Part shown: piece after piece, positions 21,784 through 32,313 of the stretch
How positions within the stretch are numbered: the stretch's first letter is position 1
How the letters are laid out: each line of letters opens with the position of its first letter
Assembly (NCBI RefSeq): GCF_036884655.1
Contig: NC_088345.1
Coordinates: forward strand, 33,543,501 to 33,607,500
DNA length: 64,000 bases
Reading direction: 5' to 3'
Source: Musa acuminata AAA Group
Lineage: Eukaryota > Streptophyta > Magnoliopsida > Zingiberales > Musaceae
The notes under the pieces: generated by a model
Seen by the model: only the letters and a program-made list of their open reading frames with translations
Databases searched by the model: none
What the model was told of the DNA's origin: nothing
Program-made: the position numbers and the translations under genes

Positions 21784-21958
21784 TTTTTGCGCCCCGAGCG
21801 ACCAAAACCTCGTCCCGATGGTTTCGGCTTGCCATGTCCGGTACGCGGTGGGCATCGGAGAGATCCGACAATAGCGATTCCGAGATCGTTCGAGAGGTTT
21901 GGGGGCTCCATACGCCGTCCACGACGTGCACAAAGGCGAGGGACGACGCACACAAAAC

Positions 21959-22077
21959 ATGTGCGATCATACCAGCACTAAAGCACCGGATCCCATTAGA
22001 ACTCCGAAGTTAAGCATGCTTGGGTGAGAGTAGTGCTAAGATGGGTGAGCCCCTGGGATGTCCTCGAGTTGCACTCC
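21959..22077 (+). rRNA. 5S rRNA: 5S rRNA gene copy 25
   Basis: 119 bp plus TTTTT, G58A/A77G/G81A/C91G sub-lineage, plus G1A, A2T, C39T, C67T, A101T and T109A. Confidence 0.83.
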
Positions 22078-22384
22078 TTTTTGTGCCCAGAGCGACCAAA
22101 ACCTCTCCCGTCGACCTCCGAGGCGATGGTTTCGGGCCTCGAAATTTGCCGTGATCGCTACACAATTAGTCTCATGGGGCTCGGAGAAAGGTTTCCGGAA
22201 TAGAGTTGCAATAGCGATTCCGAGTTCGTTCGAGAAAGTCCCAATGGTTTCGGCTTGCCGTGTCTGGTACGCGGTGGGCATCGGAGAGATCCGACAATAG
22301 CGATTCCGAGATCGTTCGAGAGGTTTGGGGGCTCAATACGCCGTCTGCGACGTGCACAAAGGCAAGGGATGACGCACACAAAAC

Positions 22385-22503
22385 AAGTGCGATCATACCA
22401 GCATTAAAGCACCGGATCCCATCAGAACTCCGAAGTTAAGCATGCTTCAGCGAGAGTAGTGCTAAGATGGGTGAGCCCCTGGGAAGTCCTCGTGTTGCAC
22501 TCC
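22385..22503 (+). rRNA. 5S rRNA: 5S rRNA gene copy 26
   Basis: 119 bp plus TTTTT, same sub-lineage as copy 25, plus G1A, C20T, G64C and G65A. Confidence 0.84.
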
Positions 22504-22810
22504 TTTTTGCGCCCGGAGCGACCAAAACCTCTCCCGTCGACCTCCGAGGCGATGGTTTCGGGCCTCGAAATTTGCCGTGACCGCTACGCAGTCAGTCTCG
22601 TGGGGCTCGGAGAGAAGTTTCTGGAATGGGGTCGCAATAGCGATTCCGAGTTCATTCGAGAAAGTCCCGATGGTTTCGGCTTGCCGTGTCCGGTACGCGG
22701 TGGGCATCGGAGAGATCCGACAATGGCGATTCCGAGATTGTTTGAGAGGTTTGGGGGATCCATACGCCGTCCGCGACGTGCACAAAGGCGAGGGACGACG
22801 CACACCAAAA

Positions 22811-22929
22811 GAGTGCGATCATACCAGCACTAAAGCACTGGATCCCATCAGAACTCCGAAGTTAAGCGTGCTTGGGCGAGAGTAGTACTAGGATGGGTGA
22901 CCCCGTGGGAAGTCCTCGTGTTGCACTCC
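22811..22929 (+). rRNA. 5S rRNA: 5S rRNA gene copy 27 (closest to consensus)
   Basis: 119 bp plus TTTTT with only C29T and C95G relative to the window consensus, and an intact box A/intermediate element/box C region. If any copy here is transcribed, this is the best candidate by sequence. Confidence 0.9.
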
Positions 22930-23234
22930 TTTTTGCGCCCCGAGCGACCAAAACCTCTTCCTTCGACCTCCGAGGCGATGGTTTCGGGCCTCGAAATTTG
23001 TCATGACCGCTACGCTCAGTCTCATTGGGCTCAGAGAGAGGTTTCCAGAATGGAGTCGCAATAGAGATTCCGAGTTCGTTCGAGAAAGTCCCGATGGTTT
23101 CGGCTTGCCGTGTCCGGTACACGGTTGGCATCGGAGAGATCCGACAATGGCGATTCCGAGATCGTTCGAGAGGCATGGGGGATCCATACGCCGTCCACGA
23201 CGGGCACAAAGGCGAGGGACGACGCACACAAATC

Positions 23235-23353
23235 GAGTGTGATCATACCAGCACTAAAGCACCGGATCCCATCAGAACTCCGAAGTTAAACGTGCTTGGG
23301 CGAGAGTAGTACTAGGATGGGTGACCCCTTGGGAAGTCCTCGTGTTGCACTCC
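23235..23353 (+). rRNA. 5S rRNA: 5S rRNA gene copy 28
   Basis: 119 bp with C6T, G56A and C95T. The terminator is interrupted (TCTTT). Confidence 0.84.
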
Positions 23354-23589
23354 TCTTTGTGCAACGAGCGACCGAAACCTCTCCCGTCGACCTCCGAGGC
23401 CGTAATGGGGTCGTAATAGCGATTCCGAGTTCGTTCGAGAAAGTCCCGATGGTTTCCGCTTGCCGTGTCCGGTACGCGGTGGGCATCGGAGAGATCCGAC
23501 AATGGCGATTCCGAGATCGTTCGAGAGGTTTGGGGGCTCCATACATCGTCCGCGACCAGCGCAAAGGCGAGGGAAGACACAAACAAAAT

Positions 23590-23708
23590 GAGTGTGATCA
23601 TACCAGCACTAAAGCATCTGATCCCATCAGAACTACAAATTTAAGCGTGCTTGGGCGAGAGTAGTACTAGGATGGGTTACCCCATGGGAAGTCCTCGTGT
23701 TGCACTCC
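23590..23708 (+). rRNA. 5S rRNA: 5S rRNA gene copy 29
   Basis: 119 bp plus TTTTT. It has C6T, C28T, G30T, C46A, G48A, G51T, G89T and C95A. It shares all but C6T with copy 33, which also has A54C. Confidence 0.83.
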
Positions 23709-23989
23709 TTTTTGCACCCCGAGCGACCAAAACCTCTCCCGTCAACCTCCGAGCGATGGTTTCGGGCCTCGGAATTTGCCGTGACTCGGAGAGAGGTTTC
23801 AGGAATGGGGTCGCAATAGTGATTCCGAGTTCGTTCGAGAAAGTCCCGATGGTTTCGGCTTGCCGTGTCCGGTACGTGGTGGGCATCGGAGAGATCCAAC
23901 AATGGCGATTCCGAGATCGTTCGAGAGGTTTGGGGGCTCCATACGCCGTCTGCGATGTGCCCAAAGGCGAGGGATGACGCACTTAAAAC

Positions 23990-24108
23990 TAGTGCGATCA
24001 TACCAGCACTAAAGCACCGGATCCCATCTGAACTCTGAAGTTAAGCATGCTTGGGCGAGAGTAGTACTAGGATGGGTGACCCCCAGGGAAGTCCTCGTGT
24101 TGCACTCC
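23990..24108 (+). rRNA. 5S rRNA: 5S rRNA gene copy 30
   Basis: 119 bp plus TTTTT. It has G1T, A40T, C47T, G58A and T96A. The spacer that follows is short (278 bp spacing). Confidence 0.85.
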
Positions 24109-24267
24109 TTTTTGCGCCCCGAGCGACCAAAACCTCTCCCGTCGACCTCCGAGGCGATGGTTTCGGGCGTCATCCGACAATGGCGATTCCGAGATTGTTC
24201 GAGAGGTTTGGGTGCTCCATACGCCGTCCGTGACGTGCACAAAGGCGAGGGACGACGCACACAAAAC

Positions 24268-24386
24268 GAGTGCGATCATACCAGCACTAAAGCACCAGAT
24301 CCCATCAGAACTCCGAAGTTAAGCATGCTTGGGCGACAGTAGTGCTAAGATGGGTGAGCCCCTGGGAAGTCCTCGTGTTGCACTCC
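24268..24386 (+). rRNA. 5S rRNA: 5S rRNA gene copy 31
   Basis: 119 bp plus TTTTT, G58A/A77G/G81A/C91G sub-lineage, plus G30A and G70C. Confidence 0.85.
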
Positions 24387-24693
24387 TTTTTGCGCCCGTA
24401 GTGTCCAAAACCAGTCCCGTCAACCTCCGAGGCGATGGTTTCGGGCCTCGGAATTTGCCGTGACCGCTACGCAATCAGTCTCGTGGGGCTCGGAGAGATG
24501 TTTCTGGAATGGGGTCGCAATAGCGATTCCGAGTTCGTTCGAGAAAGTCCCGATGGTTTCGGCTTGCCGTGTCCGGTACGCGGTGGGCATCGGAGAGATC
24601 CGACAATGGTGATTCCGAGATTGTTCGAGAGGTTTGGGGGATCCATACGCCGTCCGCGACGTGCACAAAGGCGAGGGACGACGCACACCAAAA

Positions 24694-24812
24694 GAGTGCG
24701 ATCATACCAGCACTAAAGCACCGGATCCCATCAGAACTCCGAAGTTAAGCGTGCTTGGGCGAGAGTAGTACTAGGATGAGTGACCTCGTGAGAAGTCCTC
24801 GTGTTGCACTCC
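24694..24812 (+). rRNA. 5S rRNA: 5S rRNA gene copy 32
   Basis: 119 bp plus TTTTT. It is consensus through position 85, then has G86A, C93T, C95G and G98A. Confidence 0.87.
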
Positions 24813-25123
24813 TTTTTGTGCCCCGAGCGACCAAAACCTCTCCCGTCGACCTCCGAGGCGATGGTTTTGGGCCTCGGAATTTGTCGTGACCGTGACCGCT
24901 ACGCTCAGTCTCATGGGGCTCGGAGAGAGGTTTCCAGAATGGAGTCGCAATAGCGATTTCGAGTTCGTTTGAGAAAGTCCCGATGGTTTCAGCTTGCCGT
25001 GTCCAGTATGTGGTGGGCATCGGAGAGATCCGACAATGGCGATTCCGAGATCGTTCGAGAGGCATGGGGGATCCATACGTCGTCCGCGAGGGGCACAAAG
25101 GCGAGGGACGACGCAAACAAAAT

Positions 25124-25242
25124 GAGTGCGATCATACCAGCACTAAAGCATCTGATCCCATCAGAACTACAAATTCAAGCGTGCTTGGGCGAGAGTAGTA
25201 CTAGGATGGGTTACCCCATGGGAAGTCCTCGTGTTGCACTCC
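25124..25242 (+). rRNA. 5S rRNA: 5S rRNA gene copy 33
   Basis: 119 bp plus TTTTT, near-twin of copy 29, with the extra change A54C. Confidence 0.83.
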
Positions 25243-25533
25243 TTTTTGCGCCTCGAGCGACCAAAACCTCTCCCGTCGACCTCCGAGGAGATGGATTCGG
25301 GCCTCGGAATTTGCAGTGACCGCTATGCTGTCAGTGTCATGGGGCTCGGAGAGAAGTTTCTTGAATGGAGTCGCAATAGCGATTCCGAGTTCGTTCGAGA
25401 AAGTCCCGATGGTTTCGGCTTGCCGTGTCCGGTACGCGGTGGGCATTGGTGATTCCGAGATCTTTCGAGAGGTTTGGGGGCTCCATACGTTGTCCGCGAC
25501 GTCCCCAATGGCGAGGGACGACGCACACAAAAC

Positions 25534-25652
25534 GAGTGCGATCATACTAGCACTAAAGCTCCGGATCCCATCAGAACTCCAAAGTTAAACGTGCTTGGGC
25601 GAGAGTAGTACTAGGATGGGTGACCCCCTGGGAAGTCCTCGTGTTGCACTCC
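25534..25652 (+). rRNA. 5S rRNA: 5S rRNA gene copy 34
   Basis: 119 bp plus TTTTT. It has C15T, A27T, G48A and G56A; box C is consensus. Confidence 0.86.
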
Positions 25653-25959
25653 TTTTTGCGCCCCGAGCGACCAAAACCTCTCCCGTCGACCTCCGAGGCG
25701 ATGGTTTCGGGCATCGGAATTTGCCGTGACCGCTACGTAGTCAGTCTAGTGGGGCTCGGAGAGAGGTTTCCAGAATGGAGTCGCAATAGCGTTTCCGAGT
25801 TCATTCGAGAAAGTCCCGATTGTTTCGGCTTGCCGTGTCCGGTACGTGGTGGGCATCGAAGATATCCGATAATGGCGATTCCGAGATCGTTCGAGAGGTT
25901 TGGGGGCTCCATACGCCGTCCGCGACGTGCACAAAGGCGAGGGACGACGCACACAAAAC

Positions 25960-26078
25960 GAGTGCGATCATACCAGCACTAAAGCATCGGATCCCATCAG
26001 AACTCCGAAGTTAAATGTGCTTGGGCGAGAGTAGTACTAGGAGTGGTGACCCCCTGGGAAGTTCTCGTGTTGCACTCC
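25960..26078 (+). rRNA. 5S rRNA: 5S rRNA gene copy 35
   Basis: 119 bp plus TTTTT. It has C28T, G56A, C57T, a TG to GT swap in box C (84-85) and C105T. Confidence 0.84.
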
Positions 26079-26385
26079 TTTTTGCGCCCCGAGCAACCAA
26101 AACCTCTCCCGTCGACCTCCGAGGCGATGGTTTCAGGCCTCGGAATTTGCCTTGACCGCTACGCAGTCATTCTCGTGGGGCTCGGAGAGAGGTTTCCGGA
26201 ATGGGGTCACAATAGCGATTCCGAGTTCGTTCGAGAAAGTCCCGATGGTTTCGGCTTGCCATGTCCGGTACGCGGTGGGCATTAGAGAGATCCGACAATG
26301 GCGATTCCGAGATCGTTCGAGAGGTTTGGGGGCTCCATACGCCGTCCACGACATGCACAAAGGCGAGGGAAGACGCAAACAAAAT

Positions 26386-26496
26386 TACTGCCATCATACC
26401 AGCACCGGATCCCATTAGAACTCCGAAGTTAAGTGTGCTTGGGCGAGAGTAGTACTAGGATGGGTGACCCCTTGGGAAGTCCTGGTGTTGCACTCC
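26386..26496 (+). pseudogene. 5S rRNA: 5S rRNA copy 36 with 8 bp deletion
   Basis: 111 bp: eight bases around positions 20-27 are missing, and the 5' end is altered (TACTGCC). T-run present. Last copy of the array. Confidence 0.82.
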
Positions 26497-26550
26497 TTTT
26501 TGCGCCCCGAGTGACCAAAACCTCTCCCGTCGACCTCTGAGGAGATGGTT

Positions 26551-27748
26551 CCTGACAGATGGGGCATAGACATAATATCATTAGGAGCATAAACACAATT
26601 GTCCTTTCAATCTTACATATTTGGTTCCTGACAGATGTCCTTTCAATCCAGTGGCACATCAAACAAATATTTCAGAATATCAATTATGCTCCAATACCCA
26701 TAAGAAAGCTATGGTCAAACCATATATCAATCTATATTATGATGGAACAAATTTCATATGAAACAGGGCTCCCAACACGGAGTTACCTTTGATTTGGTAA
26801 CACAAGGTCAAAAACACAATCACTGTTTTGCAGAATTTATAGGGTCGGATTCAACAGATAATAGGGTAGGTAATTGAATTCCAAAATTTCCAAACTATAT
26901 GTCAAAAGAAAGATTTTCAAATCTAGTTTCAAATAAAATCAGTTTGGTACAAATCAGAATTTAAAACAGGGAGTTATAGGCATTTTAGTATCGACAGGTC
27001 AGAAATCTTGAACCCTGTTTTACAACGTCTATAGGCTCATTTGAAACAGATGTTTGGGTAAGTATTAGGTGTCCAAAATCTACAAAATCAGTGTCAAAAG
27101 GAAGATATACGAGTATAATTTCAAACAAAATAGTTCCTGCCTGAATTCACATTTTGTGCTAATACTTATAGCTGAAACAGTGTATAGGGGTCAGTTTACC
27201 GAAAAAACTTCATAATCCATGGTTCTATGTCCAAAGGGAGATATATCAGTTTCTAAATAGAAATCCTTCAATTTATTTTGAATCAACATAAAAACAGAGA
27301 CAATAAATTCTGTAGGATGGGGTTAGAACACTTGCCTTTGAGAATTTTGACCCGAAGTGAAAAGATTAATGCAAGAACCATAAAAACCCCAATTTTTTTT
27401 TTCTTCTTCTTGTTCTTCTTCTTCTTCTTCTTCTTTCTTTCTTTCCCTGATCACCCATGAGCTGCTTTCTCTGCTTCCTTAAGAACGAAGGCAGAGAGGC
27501 TTAAACGGTGGAATTTGTCATTTTGTACGTTTTGCAGTTTAGTCCTTATTTTTATCATATTCACGATTAGGTCCTTAGGGTTTACATATAGGTCCTCAGA
27601 TTCTTTCTTTTTTTTTTTTGAACAGATCTCCCAAATCTTACAAATAAGTTACCTCTGATTCATACTCTATTTCTTTTGTCAATTTAAAATAAATGCTTAC
27701 ATTATCACCAGAAATTTATACGAAAATTCGGAAATGAGGGGTGTTACA
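26551..27748 (-). repeat. 3' LTR (truncated) of the minus-strand Gypsy element
   Basis: Read on the minus strand it begins TGTAACACCCC at 27748, directly after a polypurine tract, so it is the 3' LTR. It runs about 1.2 kb and stops at the 5S junction without a recognisable CA end, so it is probably truncated. It contains a TTC-rich tract (27393-27450) and scattered AT-rich text. It resembles the start of the 34876-38281 LTR only in part and is unlike the short 165 bp LTR at the other end of this element. No gene seen. Confidence 0.65.
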
Positions 27749-27766
27749 CTCTCCCCCCCTTAAAAG
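27749..27766 (-). other. Polypurine tract of the minus-strand Gypsy element
   Basis: Minus-strand CTTTTAAGGGGGGGAGAG, directly before the LTR start TGTAACACC. A matching tract stands at 34852-34875 in the plus-strand relative. Confidence 0.8.
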
Positions 27767-27772
27767 AAAAAT

Positions 27773-28602
27773 TTAGTCCTCTAAATTTATCGTACCTCTA
27801 TCGATGAAAAGACTGGGATACACCTTTTTCATTTCCTCCTCTAGCTCCCAAGTTGTCTCCTCTCCAGAATGATATCTCCAAATTACTTGAACCAGTGGGA
27901 TAACCCGATTCCTTAGGACTTTTTCTTTCTTATCAACAATCTGAATAGGCTCTTCCATATAAGATAAATCTTTATCAATCTCCACCAGCTCATACTTAAT
28001 GATGTGAGAAGGGTCATATATATACTTCCTAATCATCGAGACATGAAATATATCATAGACATGACTCAATGCTGGTGGCAAGGCAATCCTGTAAGTGACA
28101 GAACCAATCCTCTCAAGAACCTCAAAAGGTCCAATAAATCTGGGGCTTAACTTTCCTTTTTTCCCAAACCTTATAATGCCTTTGGAAGGGGAGACTTTCA
28201 AGAATACAAAATCTCCGATTTCAAACTCAATATCTCGTCTTCTATTGTCGGCATAACTCTTTTGACGACTCTGAGCAGTTTTTAACCTTTTCCTTATAAC
28301 TTGAATTTTCTCGGAAGTTTTTGTACCTTGTCCGGTGCTAACAGCTTTCTGTCACCAACTTCCTCCCAACATATAGGTGTTATGCACTTTCGCCCATATA
28401 AAGCTTCATAAGGAGCCATCTGAATACTTGAATGATAACTATTATTATAAGTGAACTCAACAAGTGAAATATCCTAATCCCATTCACCTTTCCAATCCAT
28501 AACATAGGCTCTAAGCAAATCCTCAAGTGTTTGAATTGTTCTTTCTGACTGACCATCAGTCTGAGGATGATATGTAGTACTAAACTTAACTTTAGTGCCC
28601 AT
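27773..28602 (-). pseudogene. pol: Gypsy pol: integrase C-terminal part and chromodomain-like tail, broken
   Basis: The last 142 codons (28201-27773) are open: an integrase C-terminal stretch (GKLSPRFIGPFEVLERIG, LSHVYDIFHVSMIRKY) followed by a chromodomain-like end (VIWRYHSGEETTWELEEEM), typical of Tekay/Del chromoviruses, where this module guides insertion to particular chromatin. Upstream to 28602, integrase text (TYHPQTDGQSERTIQTLE, VEFTYNNSYHSSIQMAPYEA) is readable in the frame of the previous segment but has further stops, including TAG after GEWD. At least one frameshift lies between 28490 and 28201. Not functional. Confidence 0.8.
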
Positions 28603-28608
28603 AGATTC

Positions 28609-29292
28609 CTATAATCTTCTCCAGAATCTAGAGAGAAATCTGGAGTCTCTATCAGAGATGATCTCCTTTGGAATACCATGAAGTCTTACTATTTCACTGA
28701 CATATAAATCTGCAAGTCTATCAAGCGAATAAGTCATATTAATCGGTAGGAAATGTGCAGATTTTGTTAACCTATCAATGATAACCCAAATAGCATCATG
28801 CTTTTTAGAGGTTCTGGGTAGTCTTGAAACAAAATCCATAGTAATGCATTCCCATTTCCATTTAGGAATATCTAAAGGTTGTAACAACCCTCCAGGTCTT
28901 TGGTGTTCTACTTTGATTTGCTGACAAGTCAAACATTTTGAAACATACATTGCAATTTCCTTCTTCATGCCTTCCCACCAATAATGACTTTGAAGATCTC
29001 TATACATCTTAGTGCTCCCAGGATGTATGGTGTACTTTGAAGTATGACTTTCCTTTAAGATTTGATTCTTGATATCTGGTTCATTTGGTACACATACCCT
29101 CTCCCCAAATCTCAATAGGCCATCCTTTGAAACTTGAAATTGTGGCTTCAATTCCTTTTCTACTTCATTCCTCAAGTAGATTAAATGTGGATCTCGTAAT
29201 TGTCCTTCCTTAATTTGTTGAATAAGATCAGATTGCACTTGAATGGAGGCCATCAATATCATCGAGTCTTGCTCTTTCCTCAAAACTTTCAA
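28609..29292 (-). pseudogene. pol: Gypsy pol: integrase zinc-binding and catalytic core part
   Basis: 227 codons of integrase. The zinc-binding HHCC module (LKESHTSKYTIHPGSTKMY, CLTCQQIKVEHQRPGG) is followed by the catalytic core with its first Asp (WECITMDFVSRLP) and second Asp (IISDRDSRFLSRFW). The frame ends in TAG after FWRRL, where relatives continue (Q to stop); the catalytic Glu region lies beyond it. It is in the same frame as 29320-31143, so these are pieces of one polyprotein. Confidence 0.83.
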
Positions 29293-29319
29293 ATCAAAAT
29301 TTTCTTCTAATAACTTCCA

Positions 29320-30081
29320 TTACTTCACAACCAGACTAGCCATAAAACTTGTAGATTTCCAACTAAGTGCATCAGCTACAACATTGGCTTTGCCCGGGTG
29401 ATAACGGATAGCACAATCATAATCCTTCAGAAGTTCTATCCATCTTCGCTGCCTCATGTTTAACTCTTTCTGAGTGAAAATATATTTTAAACTCATGTGA
29501 TCAGTGAAGATTTCAAACTGTCGACCATACAAATAATGTCTCCAAATCTTTAGAGCAAAAATAATTGCTGCTAATTCCAAATCATGAGTTGGATAATTTA
29601 ATTCATAACCTTTAAGTTGCCTAGAAGCATAAGCAATTACTCTCCCTTCCTGCATCAAAACACATCCTAGGCCTTTTCTTGAAGCATTAGTATAAACTAC
29701 AAATCCCTCACTACCACTTGGAATAGTGAGAATAGGGGCACTAGTCAATCTTCTTTTTAACTCTTGAAAACTTTGCTCACAATCATCACCCCATACAAAT
29801 TTCATATTCTTTTTAGTGAGGTTGGTGAGAGGTTGAGCGATTCGAGAAAATCCCTCCACAAATCTCCTGTAATAACCTGCCATGCCCAAAAAGCTTCGAA
29901 CTTCTATTACATTTGTTGGTACTTCCCATTCAACTACAGCTTCTATTTTCCTTGGATCAACAGATATACCCTTCCCTGAAATCACATGGCCTAAGAAAGC
30001 AACTTCATTCAACCAAAATTCACATTTGCTGAACTTCGCATACAACTTCTTTTCTCTTAGTATGGACAACACATCTCTCAA
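29320..30081 (-). pseudogene. pol: Gypsy pol: end of RT and RNase H
   Basis: 253 codons. The RT thumb/connection ([37 protein letters not shown]) is followed by RNase H. In RNase H the usual YTDAS is YTNAS (first catalytic Asp lost to Asn), while [36 protein letters not shown] and VADALS are kept. The frame is bounded by stops at both ends in the same reading frame as the neighbouring pol pieces. A dead copy. Confidence 0.85.
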
Positions 30082-30096
30082 GTGTTCCTCATGCTC

Positions 30097-31143
30097 CTAA
30101 TTACTCTTTGAATACACCAATATGTCATCAATAAATACAATTACACAGATATCCAAGAGCGGTTGAAATATCCTATTCATTAGTTCCATAAAAGCTGCAG
30201 GGGCATTTGTCAAACCAAAAGGCATCACCAAGAAGTCATAATGACCATATCGAGTTCTGAAAGCTGTTTTTGAAATATCCTCCTCCTTGATCTTCAACTG
30301 ATAGTAACCTGACCTCAGGTCAATCTTAGAGAATACTTGTGTACCCTACAGTTGATCAAACAAATCATCAATTCTAGGTATGGGATACTTATTTTTTATG
30401 GTCACCTGATTCAACTGTCTATAATCAATACAAACCCTCAATGTTCCTTCCTTCTTCTTCACTAATAGTACCGGAGCACCCCATGGGGATACACTGGGTC
30501 GTATAAAACCCTTATCTAATAATTCTTGTATTTGCTTCTTTAATTCCTCTTGCTCGAGTGGTGCCATCCTATAGGGAGGCTTAGATATTGGGGTTGTACT
30601 GGAGACCAGATCAATAGCAAATTCACACTCTCTATCTAGAGGTAAACTAGGCAAGTCATCTGGGAATACATCAGGGAATTCTTTGACCACTACAATTTCA
30701 TCTAGGTGGGTTTCCTGATTTGAATGCTCCTTTACACACACCATATAACAAAAACAACCTTTCTGCATAAGACGATAAACTTGAAGTGCTGATATCAAGC
30801 AAGGAGACAAATCATGCCTAATGCCCTCAAAGAAAAATATAGGCTGATCTGGTATGCAGAAAGTAATTATTTTTTTGTAACAATCAATACTAGCGTGATG
30901 AGAAGATAACCAATCCATGCCAAGTATAATATCAAAGCCCTGGATCTCTAGGAGAATCAAATCAGCAAGGAGTTCGTGGTCTCTAATAGAGATCAAACAA
31001 GATGGGTAGACCAAGTTTGTTGCCAATGAATCTCCAACAGCAGTTGTTACATATAACATATAATCCAGGGGTTTAGGTAGAATATCCAAGTGACAAGCAA
31101 AGTATTGTGAAACAAACGATAAGTTGGAGCCGGGATCAAACAA
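30097..31143 (-). pseudogene. pol: Gypsy pol: protease and RT palm, with internal TAG
   Basis: Protease: [15 protein letters not shown], where the usual active-site D-S/T-G is D-P-G, then [62 protein letters not shown], then TAG at 30348-30346 (a Q codon in relatives), then [20 protein letters not shown] and the catalytic [13 protein letters not shown] second stop at 30099-30097 ends it. The whole RT is thus readable but interrupted. Confidence 0.85.
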
Positions 31144-32198
31144 AACTTTTGCATTTCTTTTAGAAACATGAAGAATACCTTCCCCACTGATTTAGAAGCT
31201 TTAGAATCTTGTTCAGTGATAGCGTACACTCTAGCATGGGCTGAGGGTCTAGGAGACAGTGGCTCTTTCTTCCTTTTCAGTGGGCAATCTCTTAATTGAT
31301 GATCTAGCTTTCCACAACCAAAACATGCTCCAGTCACCCGAAAACACTGACTTGTTTCATGATTTAATCCACATTTTGCACATAACTGAGTCCTCCATAA
31401 TGGTTTCCTTTTCTCAAATCCAGATGTCTTAAACCTCTTGTTACTAGCTTCATATTCATTTTCTCTCCTGCTTTTGCTAGTAAATTTGTCCCTTTTGTCC
31501 TTGCCAATGATTTCTTGAATTTCCTCCATATCTCTTTCAATTTTTAAAGCTCTTTCTACCGTATCAGCATATGTTTGTAATTTTAAAGCTGACATTTGGC
31601 TTCTTATTACTGGTCGTAATCCCCTTTCAAACCTTCTTGCTTTTCTAGATTCATCATTAGTCATATGTGTGGCAAACCTGGAGAGCTCAGTGAATTTAGA
31701 TTCATACTTTGTAACCGTCATACTTCCCTGGATATGATTCAAGAACTCCAATTCTTTTTGCTCTCTCATACAATCTGGAAAATATTTATCGTTAAACTTT
31801 TCTTTGAATAACTTCCATGTCATTGGCTCATGTTTGATTTCAGACATCCTCTTAATCATTCTCCACCAGTGTTCAGCTTCTCCTTCCAGCATAAAGGTGG
31901 CAAGAAAAACCTTTCGATCATTAGGGTAATTTAAAGCATCAAATATTTTCTCTATCTGCATCATCCATCGTCCTGCCACCATTGGATCAGACTCACCACT
32001 AAAACTGGGAGGACTAAGCTTCTTAAACTATCCAATTCCCAACCCCATCTGGTTTGATGTCTCTGTTCCATCATTACTTCCTTGTTGGATAGGTTGTTGT
32101 TGTTGTTGCATCACTTGTGCCATAGTCTCCGAAGTCCGCATGATACCACTCAATTGATCAACAGTAGATGCAACAGGAGAACCAGATGATCTCGTCAT
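31047..32198 (-). pseudogene. gag: Gypsy gag with in-frame TAG and a 3' frameshift
   Basis: Gag (capsid/nucleocapsid) of the minus-strand Gypsy element. The ATG at 32198 lies about 115 bp from the LTR. A TAG at 32030-32028 (codon 57) interrupts it, and the 311 codons from 31982 are open. The core has the retrotransposon gag signature (WMMQIEKIFDALNYPNDRKV, GEAEHWWRMIKRM, WKLFKEKFNDKYFP) and a zinc knuckle near residue ~220 of the open part (CFGCGKLDHQLRDC). Near 31180 the reading shifts out of the protease frame. Repeated leader copies at 32751 and 33284 begin with this gag start. Confidence 0.85.
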
Positions 32199-32299
32199 CC
32201 TCGCTTCCTAAAACATCAAAAGAACATTTGCTTTGATCAATCTCTAAATAATAGTCAATAAACCTCAAAAAAGAATATTCTTAGTGATTCTCAAATCAT

Positions 32300-32311
32300 G
32301 CTCTGATACCA
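32300..32311 (-). other. Primer binding site of the minus-strand Gypsy element
   Basis: TGGTATCAGAGC on the minus strand, two bases inside the LTR end TCGTGACA. The same site is carried by the leader copies further right. Confidence 0.87.
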
Positions 32312-32313
32312 CC

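Larger units (their letters stand above)
21289..26550 (+). repeat. 5S rDNA tandem array, right block
   Basis: 14 plus-strand copies (23-36). Canonical 426 bp spacing alternates with 278, 294, 327, 355, 400, 410, 424 and 430 bp. Blocks around copies 26-28 and 31-33 are duplicates of each other. The array ends inside a spacer at about 26550, where the Gypsy LTR fragment starts. Confidence 0.92.

Noticed and set aside
6982..26462. Many 60-230 codon frames on both strands across 6.9-26.5 kb
   Set aside because: They recur with the 5S repeat in every unit, change frame at spacer indels and show no domain. They are chance frames in a GC-rich repeat.
6867..26550. Cassandra-type elements (TRIMs with 5S sequence in the LTR) as origin of the 5S copies
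   Set aside because: The 5S copies lie in a regular 426 bp spacer unit without LTR ends, primer site or polypurine tract beside them, and the TRIM LTRs here contain no 5S sequence.
27278..27460. 60 codon frame ending in a phenylalanine-rich run
   Set aside because: It is produced by the TTC tract in the truncated Gypsy LTR.
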